The translations under genes were made by a program, and so were the position numbers. 9,022 nt of DNA from CAZFQG01 sp964520785 (lineage in GTDB: Bacteria; Planctomycetota; Planctomycetia; Pirellulales; Thermoguttaceae), in the NCBI GenBank assembly GCA_964520785.1, contig CAZFQG010000228.1, forward strand, positions 1 to 9,022, written 5' to 3'. Below the pieces are notes generated by a model. That model searched no databases. It was not told the origin of the DNA and saw only the letters and a list, made by a program, of their open reading frames with translations. This document shows positions 1 through 6,588 of the stretch, one piece after another (the first letter of the stretch is position 1; the number at the start of each line of letters is the position of its first letter).

Positions 1-2
1 AC

Positions 3-497
3 GGAGAAGACCGGAAAAAACCGGTTCGTGTTGATGGAGGACTTACGATCTACGCCTATGAGAACATGGCGCGCGACGAAGAGGATCCGATTCCGGACCG
101 CAAGTACGTGTTCAAGCCGGAGCAGTTGGCGAAGCACTACGACCAAGGAACGCTTGGTCCGTCTTATAGTATTTGGATTCCGTGGGACGCGGTGGGCGGC
201 CCTCGAAAAGAGATCGGGTTGATTGCCCGGTTCGATTCGGTTGCCGGGACGACGGTGATGGGTCGGCCGACGCACAACGTCTTGGAGGGACCGGCTCGGA
301 GAAGAACATTACAGGAAACGTCGGCCGGAAAGCCCTCCGATCGGGTCACTCCGTTTCCTTCCATCGAGAAGGCACGCCCCTTCGGCGTAAAAGAGTCCGG
401 CGAAAGCGAATCGGCGGGTCCCCGGATGAAGACGGTCACGCTCACCGTACCCTCCCGGGCAGGGCAGTCGGTCATTCATGAAGAGAATCCGGACTGA
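3..497 (+). CDS. C-terminal part of a planctomycete-type hypothetical secreted or lipoprotein (5' truncated)
   Basis: The reading frame is open from the first complete codon at position 3 to a TGA at 495-497, giving 164 visible residues. The start and any signal peptide lie upstream of the window. The ATG at 66 is internal: the codons before it read as plausible protein (ending VDGGLTIYAYENMA) continuous with what follows. The first ~100 residues look like a folded beta-rich domain with hallmarks YAYE, KYVF, LGPSYSIWIPWDAVGG and IARF. I recall this pattern from planctomycete hypothetical envelope proteins, often lipoproteins, but have not checked it by search. The last ~65 residues are polar and probably disordered, ending in a RMKTVTLTVPSR segment. 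It is convergent with the secretin N-domain gene, 67 bases away, so the two are in separate transcription units. Function unknown. Confidence is high that it is coding and low on its role. Confidence 0.8.
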   Translation, partial: GEDRKKPVRVDGGLTIYAYENMARDEEDPIPDRKYVFKPEQLAKHYDQGTLGPSYSIWIPWDAVGGPRKEIGLIARFDSVAGTTVMGRPTHNVLEGPARRRTLQETSAGKPSDRVTPFPSIEKARPFGVKESGESESAGPRMKTVTLTVPSRAGQSVIHEENPD

Positions 498-514
498 CCC
501 CGCTTCCTCCAAAT

Positions 515-531
515 ACGGTACTTCGGACCGT
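515..531. terminator. Small UUCG-capped hairpin between convergent genes, possible terminator
   Basis: ACGGT at 515-519 pairs with ACCGT at 527-531. Inside, C521-G526 closes a TTCG loop (522-525), with A520 bulged. A cUUCGg tetraloop is unusually stable in RNA. The hairpin sits in the 67-base gap between two convergent stop codons (497 and 565), where a terminator is expected. No T-run follows on either strand, so intrinsic termination is not demonstrated. It could be a 3'-end stability element or chance. Confidence 0.3.
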
Positions 532-564
532 GGGAAATGAACCCGAACGACACCCAGCCGCGGC

Positions 565-3500
565 CTACCTGCCCCGGCCGAAGAATCCCCCGCCGCCGCC
601 GAAAGGACCGAATCCGCCGGGAAAGCGACCGGTATTGCGTTGATTGGTCCCGCGGTCACCGGTCCGGGTGGTACCGCGGCGGGTGGAAGTCGAACTCTCG
701 ATCGAATCGCCCAAAAGGGTGGAAAGCGTCTCGCGGACCGATTCCACGTTCGATTCGCTCAGCCGCACGACTTCCACCGTCTCCACGTCATCCGCCGCCA
801 CTTGATCCAAAGACGCGACGAGTTCGCGGACTTCCTCGAACAGGGGTTCGGGAGCGAGGACGATCAAGGAGTTCGTCCGGGTATCGACGCCGATGCTCAG
901 TTTCGGCGGAGCGTCTTTCGCCGTCGCGGCGCCGGCGTTCACTTGCCCTTCTTGCCCACGATCGTCTCCGCGCCTTCCCCGAAACATCGCCATCATTTGC
1001 TCCGCGGGAGACCCGCCCCTGGCAGCCGTCCCGCCGGTTGCCAGGCGGTCCTTGTAGACCTCCTTGATGACTTCGGCGACGTCGGATGCCGCCATGTGAA
1101 CGACCGGAATCAGCCGCGGTTTCGGTTCGGCGGGAACATCCTCGGGACTGCCGGGACGGTCGAGGATTTCCAGAACCCGCTCGACCATGTCCACGTCCCC
1201 GGGTGCCGCCTGAACGAGAAGCGCGTTCAAACGCGAGTCCGGCGTGATCGAGACGGGACCACTGGGGGTGAGCCGTCCAACGGTCGCTGCGACCCCGAGT
1301 GTACCCATAATGCCCGAAGGGGCGGCCGGTTCTCCTCTTCCCCCCGGCGCCGGAGCCGGGCCCGCTGTGGCGGAGGGAGCGGCGCCGGCGAAAAGCTGCG
1401 TCAGACGTTCGGCCACGGCTTGCGCCTGAGCGTGCCGAAGGTAAAACACGGTGAGCTTCGGTTCACCGGAATCCGACGGCGAGTCTCCTTGCAGCGTATC
1501 GATCAGCCGCTGGAGCCGGTCCAGCGCCTCGATGTCCTCCGAGGATACGACCAATCCCTGGGGGCCGGACAAGATGAAAATGGGAGACTTCCCGACCGGT
1601 GCCGAGACTCCCTCGCCGACCGGCCGGGGCGTCTGCGCCGTCTCGGTCGAGGCCTCACGAGCCGGCGGGTCCGGAAACGTGGCGGCCGGATCGGGCACAT
1701 ATCGTGGTCTTTCGACCGGAATATCATCCACCTGCATCGCGGCGAGCCGAACGACCCGCTTTCGTCCGGACCCTGATTTCGTGGGCTCCGGTTCCCGTTG
1801 ATCGGAGGACCGAATACCGGGGAACGTGGGGGTCGGCGTTTCCTTCGGCGGACCCGGAACCGGCGTTCTCTCGTCAATCATCCGCGGCTGGACCTTTCCA
1901 CCGTCGGGAATATCGCCCCGGATGAACCTAAGTTCATTACTCCCCAGCGCCGGCCAAAGGACTTTCAAACGGTCGACCAGTTGTTCCGCGCTCTCCCCAT
2001 CCATCGGTAGGAGTCGCAGCTTTCCGCCGGCCATGCCACCGGAGTCGCCGAACGTCTCGCCCATCTTCTTCAACAGCGTGCGGACCTCGGCAATCTGTCC
2101 GGCGCTGCCTCGGATCAGCAGTTGGCGATTGGAAAGGTCGGCGTCGACGCTCGGTGCCTTTTGCGGGTCGGTTCCGAACAACTTACCGATCGCCAGCACG
2201 GCGATCTGCGGGTCGAGAACACGGAGCTGGAGTACCTCTACCCCCTGGGCGTCTTTCCGCATCTGATCGATCGTCGCCCGAATCGTCGCGTGTTCGGTCG
2301 GTCGAGCGAGGGCAATGAGGTAGCCGGTCTTCGGGTCGATGGCCAAGCGGACCCCGGGACTCTCGGCAAGCAACGTTTGCGTGACTCGAAGTACCGATTC
2401 CGGATCAGCGGGCGCGATATCGTAGACTTCCACCTGTAAAGCCGCCTGCTGGGCCGCCTCGGCGGGCTCGCCGAACGCCGGCTGGTCGATCGTCTGGAGC
2501 ATCTTCGTAACCTGCTCCAATCGCTCCGGCGTGCCGGAAATCAAGAGCCGCAGCCCGATCGGGTCGGTCGCCATCCGCATCGAGCCGTCGGCCGTGGCAT
2601 TGCCTCCTTCGGGAATCTCGAAAATCTGCCGCAACAAGGCGGCCGCCTCGTCCGGACTCACGGACTTCAGCTCGAACCATTTGAGTTCCTGCTTCGACGG
2701 ATCGCCGACCGCCTCGGCCCGCTCCAAGACATCGCGAATCTCGCGGAGTTTGCCGCCGGTTTCCGTTACGATCAGTTGCCGTGCCTGAGGCAACATGACC
2801 ACGTCCCCTTGCGGACCCAACAGGTCCTCGATCTCCGCGCGACCCTGTTCCGCCGACAGGCTCCGCAACTGAAAACGCGTGCTCAGTAATTCGTACTTTC
2901 CGTGATTATCGAGATCCTCGACCGGGATGCGCGTGACCAAAGCGGGTGGGACTTCGTCCTCCAGGTTCACGACGAGCAGCATTCGGTCACGGATAACCAG
3001 CGTGTAACCCTTCGTCAGCAAGACGCTATTGATCAGATCGAGCGCCTCCGCCGGGGTGTAATCGCGGTTGTCCGTGTAGTTGAAAGTGCCCGATGGAGGG
3101 GTGTCGAGAAGCAAGGAGTAGCCCGCCTCCCTCGCGAACCATTCGAGAACGTCCACCCACGGCTGGAAACGGAAATTGAATCGCAACTTCCCGGACGCAA
3201 AATCGCCCGAGTGTTCGGGAAACTCCCCGTCGTAGCGTGGATCGGATGGGGCCGGAGTATCCTCGTGTGAATCCGATGCATCGCGGTCGTCCCCCTTCGC
3301 GTCCAAGGGGGAGGACGAGGGCTCTTCCTGCGGAGCCTCCGAAGGGGGCGCCCCCAAAACCGTGTCCGGGGGAGCACCGTCATCGGAACCCGAGCCAACG
3401 ACACCCGTCGCGGCGGGGTCCTCCGGTTGCGTCATTATTGGAGCGGATGCCGCGGGGGCGGGAGCATCATCCAGCGGACCCTCAATGGAAGGCGATTCTG

Positions 3501-3741
3501 AGTCGGGCCGTACCGCTTCGGCGTCCTCCGACAGATCGCCGGGGACCGACGTCTCCGGCTTTACGACCGTATCCCCATCCTCCGGCCGTTGGCCGGCGGT
3601 CGGGGCAGGATCTGCTTCCGCCGCGACGGGGTCGTCCGCCGGTAGCTCAGCGGGCGGAATATCCGCGAACAAGACCCCCGCAAGGAGGCCCGAGACCGCG
3701 ATGCCGGCGAATGGGGCGAAAACGCGAAAGCGGTTCAACAT
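565..3741 (-). CDS. Secretin N-domain repeat protein, exported, lacking a C-terminal secretin barrel
   Basis: This gene encodes 1058 residues ending at TAG (567-565). I chose the ATG at 3741 because it gives a textbook signal peptide: MLNRFR, a hydrophobic core to about residue 25, then cleavage near LFA-DI. An in-frame ATG at 3795 would add 18 polar residues. Neither start has a strong Shine-Dalgarno. Residues 27-170 are acidic, Pro/Ala/Ser-rich and probably disordered. Residues ~183-262 resemble the N0/STN module of secretins. Then follow about seven secretin-N (N1-type, beta-alpha-beta-beta-alpha) repeats at ~285-343, 354-420, 436-498, 502-560, 575-750 (interrupted), 762-862 and 875-980, and a last half repeat at ~986-1013. 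Repeat signatures are a 'LNALLVQA' or 'TNSLIVLA' strand followed by an amphipathic helix ending in LD. The C-terminus (1020-1058) is Thr/Arg then Gly/Phe-rich. The family's outer-membrane barrel domain is not seen. It lies downstream of the EF-hand gene on the same strand and may be co-transcribed. It is likely a periplasmic ring or scaffold component of a type II-like system; that role is inferred. Confidence 0.88.
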   Translation of the reverse strand: MLNRFRVFAPFAGIAVSGLLAGVLFADIPPAELPADDPVAAEADPAPTAGQRPEDGDTVVKPETSVPGDLSEDAEAVRPDSESPSIEGPLDDAPAPAASAPIMTQPEDPAATGVVGSGSDDGAPPDTVLGAPPSEAPQEEPSSSPLDAKGDDRDASDSHEDTPAPSDPRYDGEFPEHSGDFASGKLRFNFRFQPWVDVLEWFAREAGYSLLLDTPPSGTFNYTDNRDYTPAEALDLINSVLLTKGYTLVIRDRMLLVVNLEDEVPPALVTRIPVEDLDNHGKYELLSTRFQLRSLSAEQGRAEIEDLLGPQGDVVMLPQARQLIVTETGGKLREIRDVLERAEAVGDPSKQELKWFELKSVSPDEAAALLRQIFEIPEGGNATADGSMRMATDPIGLRLLISGTPERLEQVTKMLQTIDQPAFGEPAEAAQQAALQVEVYDIAPADPESVLRVTQTLLAESPGVRLAIDPKTGYLIALARPTEHATIRATIDQMRKDAQGVEVLQLRVLDPQIAVLAIGKLFGTDPQKAPSVDADLSNRQLLIRGSAGQIAEVRTLLKKMGETFGDSGGMAGGKLRLLPMDGESAEQLVDRLKVLWPALGSNELRFIRGDIPDGGKVQPRMIDERTPVPGPPKETPTPTFPGIRSSDQREPEPTKSGSGRKRVVRLAAMQVDDIPVERPRYVPDPAATFPDPPAREASTETAQTPRPVGEGVSAPVGKSPIFILSGPQGLVVSSEDIEALDRLQRLIDTLQGDSPSDSGEPKLTVFYLRHAQAQAVAERLTQLFAGAAPSATAGPAPAPGGRGEPAAPSGIMGTLGVAATVGRLTPSGPVSITPDSRLNALLVQAAPGDVDMVERVLEILDRPGSPEDVPAEPKPRLIPVVHMAASDVAEVIKEVYKDRLATGGTAARGGSPAEQMMAMFRGRRGDDRGQEGQVNAGAATAKDAPPKLSIGVDTRTNSLIVLAPEPLFEEVRELVASLDQVAADDVETVEVVRLSESNVESVRETLSTLLGDSIESSTSTRRGTTRTGDRGTNQRNTGRFPGGFGPFGGGGGFFGRGR

Positions 3742-3858
3742 GACGTCGGTTACTCGATAGGTATGAAAACTGCCACGGGTTCCAGGAGACTCCATTCCGT
3801 TTCATAATAGTCGCCGAGGGCGTTCGCGACAACCTTCCGCCAGGCCCCAGGCGAACAC

Positions 3859-5190
3859 TTACGGCTGCATCCACCAGGGGGTGGATGCACCGGAGGAATC
3901 CGGTTTCTCGCCTTCGGAACTCGACGGAGTGGGGGAAGACGCTTCCTCCCCGCCGGAACTGGAAGGAGACAGACACTCCTCCGGGGTAATAACTCCATCG
4001 TTGTTCGCATCGTATTTCAGGTATTCCCTCAAGACCGAATCGTTCCATTCTTCAGCGAATTCGCTCATCGAGACCTGTCCGTCCAGGTCGGTATCGCGAT
4101 CGATGAACCAGTCCGGAAGCCCCTGTGGCAACCGCTCGTGCGCCATCAGAAATCGGTATGAGGCCCGGCGACGTTCCGCCGCGGATGAAGGCCGGTCGTT
4201 TCCGCGATCGTCAGACCTTTCATCTCGGTCCATCCCCATCCCCATCCCCATTGGTCCGCCCATCCCTCCGCGATTGCGATCCCACTGCTCTCTGGGGGAG
4301 GGCACGTAGGCCAGTTCCTCAATCGTAATCTTGCCATCGCGGTTCCGGTCTTTTTCCGCGGGGTTGCCCGGCATCGCGGCCCATTCTTCGCGTTCCAGGA
4401 CACGGTTGTGATTCCGGTCATAGCGGCGCAAGATCGCCTGGACCTGGCCGCGCATTCGCCGATCGACGTCCTTCGTCGCTTCCTCCAACGTGGCTCCCAG
4501 GACGACCCGCTTGATCGGGTCCACCCGCTCGCCGAAATTCGGCACGCTCGGCGGTTTCTCGCCCGTTCCAAACCCGGGAACGAGGGGGTCTTTTATCTCG
4601 ATCCGCTTCTCGTCCGCCGGTCCGCCACCAGGCTCGTTCCGTTCGCCTCGGGGCGTCCCCCCTTCCGAACGTCTTCCGCTCTCCGCCGGCTGTCCGCGTT
4701 CCGGGGGCCGTCCACCATCTCCGCCACGTCCGCCGCCAAGCATCACGTCGCGAATAGTGGAAATCGCGATTCCCTGAGAGGCGTCCAACCCCATTCGTGC
4801 CGCCATCATGTGCAACATGGCACGGCGCTGCTCCGGGACTTCATTTTCGGTGATGACTCCGTCGCCGTTGGTATCCATGCTCCGGAGAAAGCCCTCCAGC
4901 CGGGATGCACGACCATCGGCATCACCACCCGCCATCGGACCACCACCCATGGGCGGCCCACCGCCACGTTCCCCTCCTCGGCCCCTTCCGCCAAAACCGC
5001 CGCGATCGCCTCCGTCAGCGCCGCGCCCCCCGCGCGTGGAACCTCCCCGATCGCCTAGGTTTCCCCTCATGGTAGGGGCCTGCCCGCCGCGACGACCACG
5101 ATCGCTTCCAGGGGGCGCCTGAGCAATCACCGGCCATGCCAGGCAGCAAAAAAGGACCGCGATTAGGAAAACTCGGAATTGATTAGTCAT
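3859..5190 (-). CDS. Secreted EF-hand calcium-binding protein with Gly/Arg-rich linkers
   Basis: This gene encodes 443 residues ending at TAA (3861-3859). I chose the start at 5190 because MTNQFR leads into a hydrophobic core and a VIAQA-type signal peptidase site near residue 24, with GGGG six bases upstream as a weak ribosome binding site. The frame is open up to an ATG at 5352, but the extra 54 residues look non-coding and would bury the signal peptide. Five 12-residue EF loops are visible: D106-E117 (DTNGDGVITENE), D258-E269 (DRNHNRVLEREE), D281-E292 (DRNRDGKITIEE), D366-E377 (DTDLDGQVSMSE) and D394-E405 (DANNDGVITPEE). Loops 2/3 and 4/5 are spaced as pairs. Loop 2 has Asn at position 5 and Arg instead of Gly at position 6, so it may bind poorly. 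Residues 28-95 and 151-195 are Gly/Arg-rich, 310-320 is a Met-Gly run, and the tail (407-438) is Ser/Pro/Glu-rich. It probably binds calcium outside the cytoplasm; partner unknown. It lies 117 bases upstream of the secretin N-domain gene on the same strand, with no convincing terminator between. Confidence 0.87.
   Translation of the reverse strand: MTNQFRVFLIAVLFCCLAWPVIAQAPPGSDRGRRGGQAPTMRGNLGDRGGSTRGGRGADGGDRGGFGGRGRGGERGGGPPMGGGPMAGGDADGRASRLEGFLRSMDTNGDGVITENEVPEQRRAMLHMMAARMGLDASQGIAISTIRDVMLGGGRGGDGGRPPERGQPAESGRRSEGGTPRGERNEPGGGPADEKRIEIKDPLVPGFGTGEKPPSVPNFGERVDPIKRVVLGATLEEATKDVDRRMRGQVQAILRRYDRNHNRVLEREEWAAMPGNPAEKDRNRDGKITIEELAYVPSPREQWDRNRGGMGGPMGMGMGMDRDERSDDRGNDRPSSAAERRRASYRFLMAHERLPQGLPDWFIDRDTDLDGQVSMSEFAEEWNDSVLREYLKYDANNDGVITPEECLSPSSSGGEEASSPTPSSSEGEKPDSSGASTPWWMQP
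4231..4251 (-). repeat. Short ATGGGG tandem repeat encoding Met-Gly run in the EF-hand protein
   Basis: On the minus strand ATGGGG is repeated three times and followed by a further ATG (CAT on the plus strand at 4231, 4237, 4243 and 4249). It encodes alternating Met and Gly at residues 314-320, inside a Gly-rich linker between EF loops 3 and 4. The 6-bp unit keeps frame if copies are gained or lost. It echoes the Met-rich repeat of the divergent neighbour, although the unit differs. Confidence 0.75.
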
Positions 5191-5271
5191 TTCATACCCC
5201 ACAAGAGGGATTTTCAGCAAGCCAACAACATTTCCTTCATACTGTTTAACCGCCATTGACCCCAAAAAGTT

Positions 5272-5286
5272 GCGGAATATTCCCGC
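5272..5286. promoter_or_regulatory. Near-palindrome GCGGAATATTCCCGC, possible operator
   Basis: GGAATATTCC is a perfect 10-base palindrome. The flanks GC and CGC extend it to a 14-base palindrome with one inserted C. It lies in the divergent region, 82 bases upstream of the EF-hand start codon, and could be a dimeric regulator site for either gene. Only a single copy was seen, with no adjacent regulator gene, so this is a weak call. Confidence 0.2.
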
Positions 5287-5502
5287 GATTTTTCGGAACC
5301 GGTGACCGAACCCGGCGTTAAAACACCGGAGGCTCGACGGAACAACCATCACCCCGGGGTCGTCGCAATTAATAGAATTTAAGACTTTGTATTTTACATT
5401 CGTTTTTTTTGGGCAAGATACTCCCTGAGTGTTCTTCCCCCATTCGGTCAGTTCTCATAGGGAATACCATTGCAGGATTCTTGTTTTTTGCCAAGAGTAG
5501 TT

Positions 5503-5509
5503 AAAGGAG
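5503..5509 (+). promoter_or_regulatory. Shine-Dalgarno AAAGGAG fixing the Spy-like gene start
   Basis: AAAGGAG lies eight bases before the ATG at 5518. It is the best ribosome binding site in the window and decides for 5518 over the upstream in-frame ATG at 5470, which has no such site and would add 16 residues ahead of the signal peptide. Confidence 0.85.
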
Positions 5510-5517
5510 TCGTTAGA

Positions 5518-6480
5518 ATGAGAGTCACGTCGATTTGTGTGCTTTGTGGCCTGTTGGTCGTGCTTGCCGGAAGCTTGGCGGAAGCCCAGCCGCCGGGACG
5601 TGGTCCTGGCGGAGGACCGGGGATGATGGGGCAGGGCATGATGGGGCAGGGCATGATGGGGCAGGGCATGATGGGGCAGGGCATGATGGGACAGGGCATG
5701 ATGGGCCGAGGGATGGATGCGGCCCGATTGCTCATGATCGAGCAGGTCCAGAAGGAAATTAACCTGACCGAGGAGCAAAAGAGCAAACTGGAGGCGCTGC
5801 GCGAGGAGATGCGCGGACAAGCGCGCGGCGGCGAAGACCGCGGCCGAATGCGCGAGGAGATGCAGAACCTCGGCGAAGAGGAGCGACGCGAACGAATGCA
5901 GCAGATGATGCAACAGTTCCGCGAACAGGCCGAGAAACGAACCAAGGAAATGATGGAGAAACTGGGTCAAGTCCTCTCCGCCGAGCAGATGCTGCGTCTG
6001 AAGCAGATCCAGTTGCAGCAGGAAGGGGTCATGGTTCTGCGCCGGCCGGAAGTGGTCGAGGAACTCGGGTTGGATGATTCGCAGAAAGAACGCCTCCAGA
6101 AGATCGCCGAGGAAGTCGGTACTCAGATGCGCGAGCGGATGGAATCGTTCCGCGGCCGTGGCGGCGATCGCGAAGAGGGCGACCGAGACCGCGAGGGGAT
6201 GCGAGAGCGAATGCAACAGATGCGCGAGGAGATGGAGAAGGTCCGCAAGGAGGTCGAACAGAAGGCGATGGGCGTATTGACCGCGGACCAGAAGAAGAAG
6301 CTGGGCGAAATGATGGGGAAACCTTTCGAGCTGGACCGTTCGGCGATGGGGCGTCCGGAAGGCGGCCCGCGCGGCGGTGAGGATCGCCGTGGTGAAGCTC
6401 GGCGCGGTGAAGGCCGGCGGGGCGAGGGTCGGCGCGGAGAAGGGCGACGAGGAGAGCGGCCTCAAAGGCAGGGACGCTAA
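5518..6480 (+). CDS. Secreted Spy/CpxP-like (LTxxQ) protein with Met-rich and Arg/Glu-rich repeats
   Basis: This gene encodes 320 residues ending at TAA. Residues 1-23 are a signal peptide (MRVTS, a Leu/Val core, then an AEAQ cleavage region). Residues 36-65 are six MMGQG-type units (the last is MMGRG). From ~70 to 270 the protein is strongly helical and charged, probably coiled coil, with LTxxQ-like motifs at 83-87 (LTEEQ), 153-157 (LSAEQ), 185-189 (LDDSQ) and 254-258 (LTADQ). Each sits where a helix would start. This recalls two tandem Spy/CpxP-type units, a family of periplasmic chaperones and envelope-stress proteins. At 320 residues it is about twice the size of Spy. Residues 290-314 form an RRGE(A/G) array, followed by a basic end. 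It is a likely periplasmic or envelope protein. Chaperone or metal-related roles are inferences from family and composition. It is divergent from the EF-hand gene and followed by terminator-like hairpins before gspE. The match to the family rests on the motif pattern only. Confidence 0.82.
   Translation: MRVTSICVLCGLLVVLAGSLAEAQPPGRGPGGGPGMMGQGMMGQGMMGQGMMGQGMMGQGMMGRGMDAARLLMIEQVQKEINLTEEQKSKLEALREEMRGQARGGEDRGRMREEMQNLGEEERRERMQQMMQQFREQAEKRTKEMMEKLGQVLSAEQMLRLKQIQLQQEGVMVLRRPEVVEELGLDDSQKERLQKIAEEVGTQMRERMESFRGRGGDREEGDRDREGMRERMQQMREEMEKVRKEVEQKAMGVLTADQKKKLGEMMGKPFELDRSAMGRPEGGPRGGEDRRGEARRGEGRRGEGRRGEGRRGERPQRQGR
5623..5712 (+). repeat. 15-bp tandem array, six units, encoding MMGQG
   Basis: The unit ATGATGGGGCAGGGC is repeated head to tail. 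Units 1-4 (5623-5682) are identical, unit 5 (5683-5697) differs by one silent base (GGA for GGG), and unit 6 (5698-5712) is diverged and encodes MMGRG. The array stays in frame and follows the signal peptide by about 12 residues. Near-identity at the DNA level suggests recent expansion by slippage or unequal crossover. Copy-number changes would preserve the frame. Confidence 0.95.
6385..6459 (+). repeat. Degenerate 15-bp array encoding RRGE(G/A)
   Basis: Five consecutive units code for RRGEA, RRGEG, RRGEG, RRGEG and RRGER at residues 290-314 of the Spy-like protein. Unlike the MMGQG array, the DNA units differ at many synonymous positions (CGCCGT, CGGCGC, CGGCGG, CGGCGC, CGACGA for the Arg pair). 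The protein repeat is therefore older or kept by selection. The C-terminus is highly charged and probably unstructured. Confidence 0.85.
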
Positions 6481-6500
6481 GAGTCACGGAGTCGGGACAT

Positions 6501-6546
6501 GCACCGGCTCGGGGTTGTCCCGGGCCGGTGCGATTTCGTTCTTTTT
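6501..6546 (+). terminator. Strong hairpin with T-rich tail, first of two tandem terminators
   Basis: Bases 6501-6513 pair with 6519-6531 over 13 positions (outer GCACCGGC with GCCGGTGC, one G-T wobble at 6509/6523), leaving a five-base GTTGT loop. The following stretch to 6546 is T-rich but interrupted, ending in TTCTTTTTC. It lies 20 bases past the stop codon of the Spy-like gene, the expected place for its terminator. The interrupted T-tract makes it a weaker intrinsic terminator than the next one. Confidence 0.6.
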
Positions 6547-6552
6547 CGGGAA

Positions 6553-6587
6553 AGCCGCGGCTCCACGGCCGCGGTTGGTTTTTTTTT
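6553..6587 (+). terminator. Intrinsic terminator with nine-T run
   Basis: AGCCGCGGC (6553-6561) pairs with GCCGCGGTT (6568-6576), nine pairs with one G-T, around a six-base TCCACG loop. Two Gs and then nine Ts (6579-6587) follow. This is the classic rho-independent pattern and the best terminator in the window. It would end transcripts from the Spy-like gene. It lies only 33 bases before the gspE start, which leaves little room for a separate gspE promoter downstream. Confidence 0.82.
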
Positions 6588-6588
6588 A

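Larger units (their letters stand above)
5191..5517. promoter_or_regulatory. Divergent intergenic region with AT-rich island, probable promoters for both directions
   Basis: This 327-base stretch separates the start codons of the EF-hand gene (minus) and the Spy-like gene (plus), so both probably have promoters here. The most promoter-like part is the AT-rich island at about 5368-5412, which includes a T8 run and is out of character with the surrounding GC-rich DNA. On the minus strand, CTATTAAT within the island resembles a -10 element but has only a poor -35 match. On the plus strand I found no hexamer pair worth naming. I see no additional gene here. Confidence 0.45.

Noticed and set aside
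640..1776. A 378-codon open frame on the plus strand opposite the secretin-like gene
   Set aside because: Its product is Arg/Gly/Pro-rich without domains or a ribosome binding site, and it lies fully antisense to a convincing repeat-domain protein. GC-rich coding DNA commonly produces such shadow frames.
3742..3858. Possible terminator in the 117-base gap between the EF-hand and secretin-like genes
   Set aside because: Only a weak five-base stem (GTCGC 3810-3814 with GCGAC 3826-3830) and no T-run on the coding strand were found, so no terminator is called.
3690..5190. Similar N-termini of the two minus-strand proteins (MTNQFRVF and MLNRFRVF) as a sign of duplication
   Set aside because: The likeness stops after eight residues and the rest of the proteins is unrelated. 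Basic, hydrophobic signal peptide starts often look alike.
5191..5352. N-terminal extension of the EF-hand protein to an ATG at 5352
   Set aside because: The extra 54 residues look like untranslated leader and would place the signal peptide internally. The 5190 start has a signal peptide and a GGGG ribosome binding site.
5455..6465. A 336-codon minus-strand open frame across the Spy-like gene
   Set aside because: The plus strand carries the signal peptide, AAAGGAG ribosome binding site and LTxxQ pattern. The antisense product is a Leu/His-rich mirror of the repeats and has no independent support.
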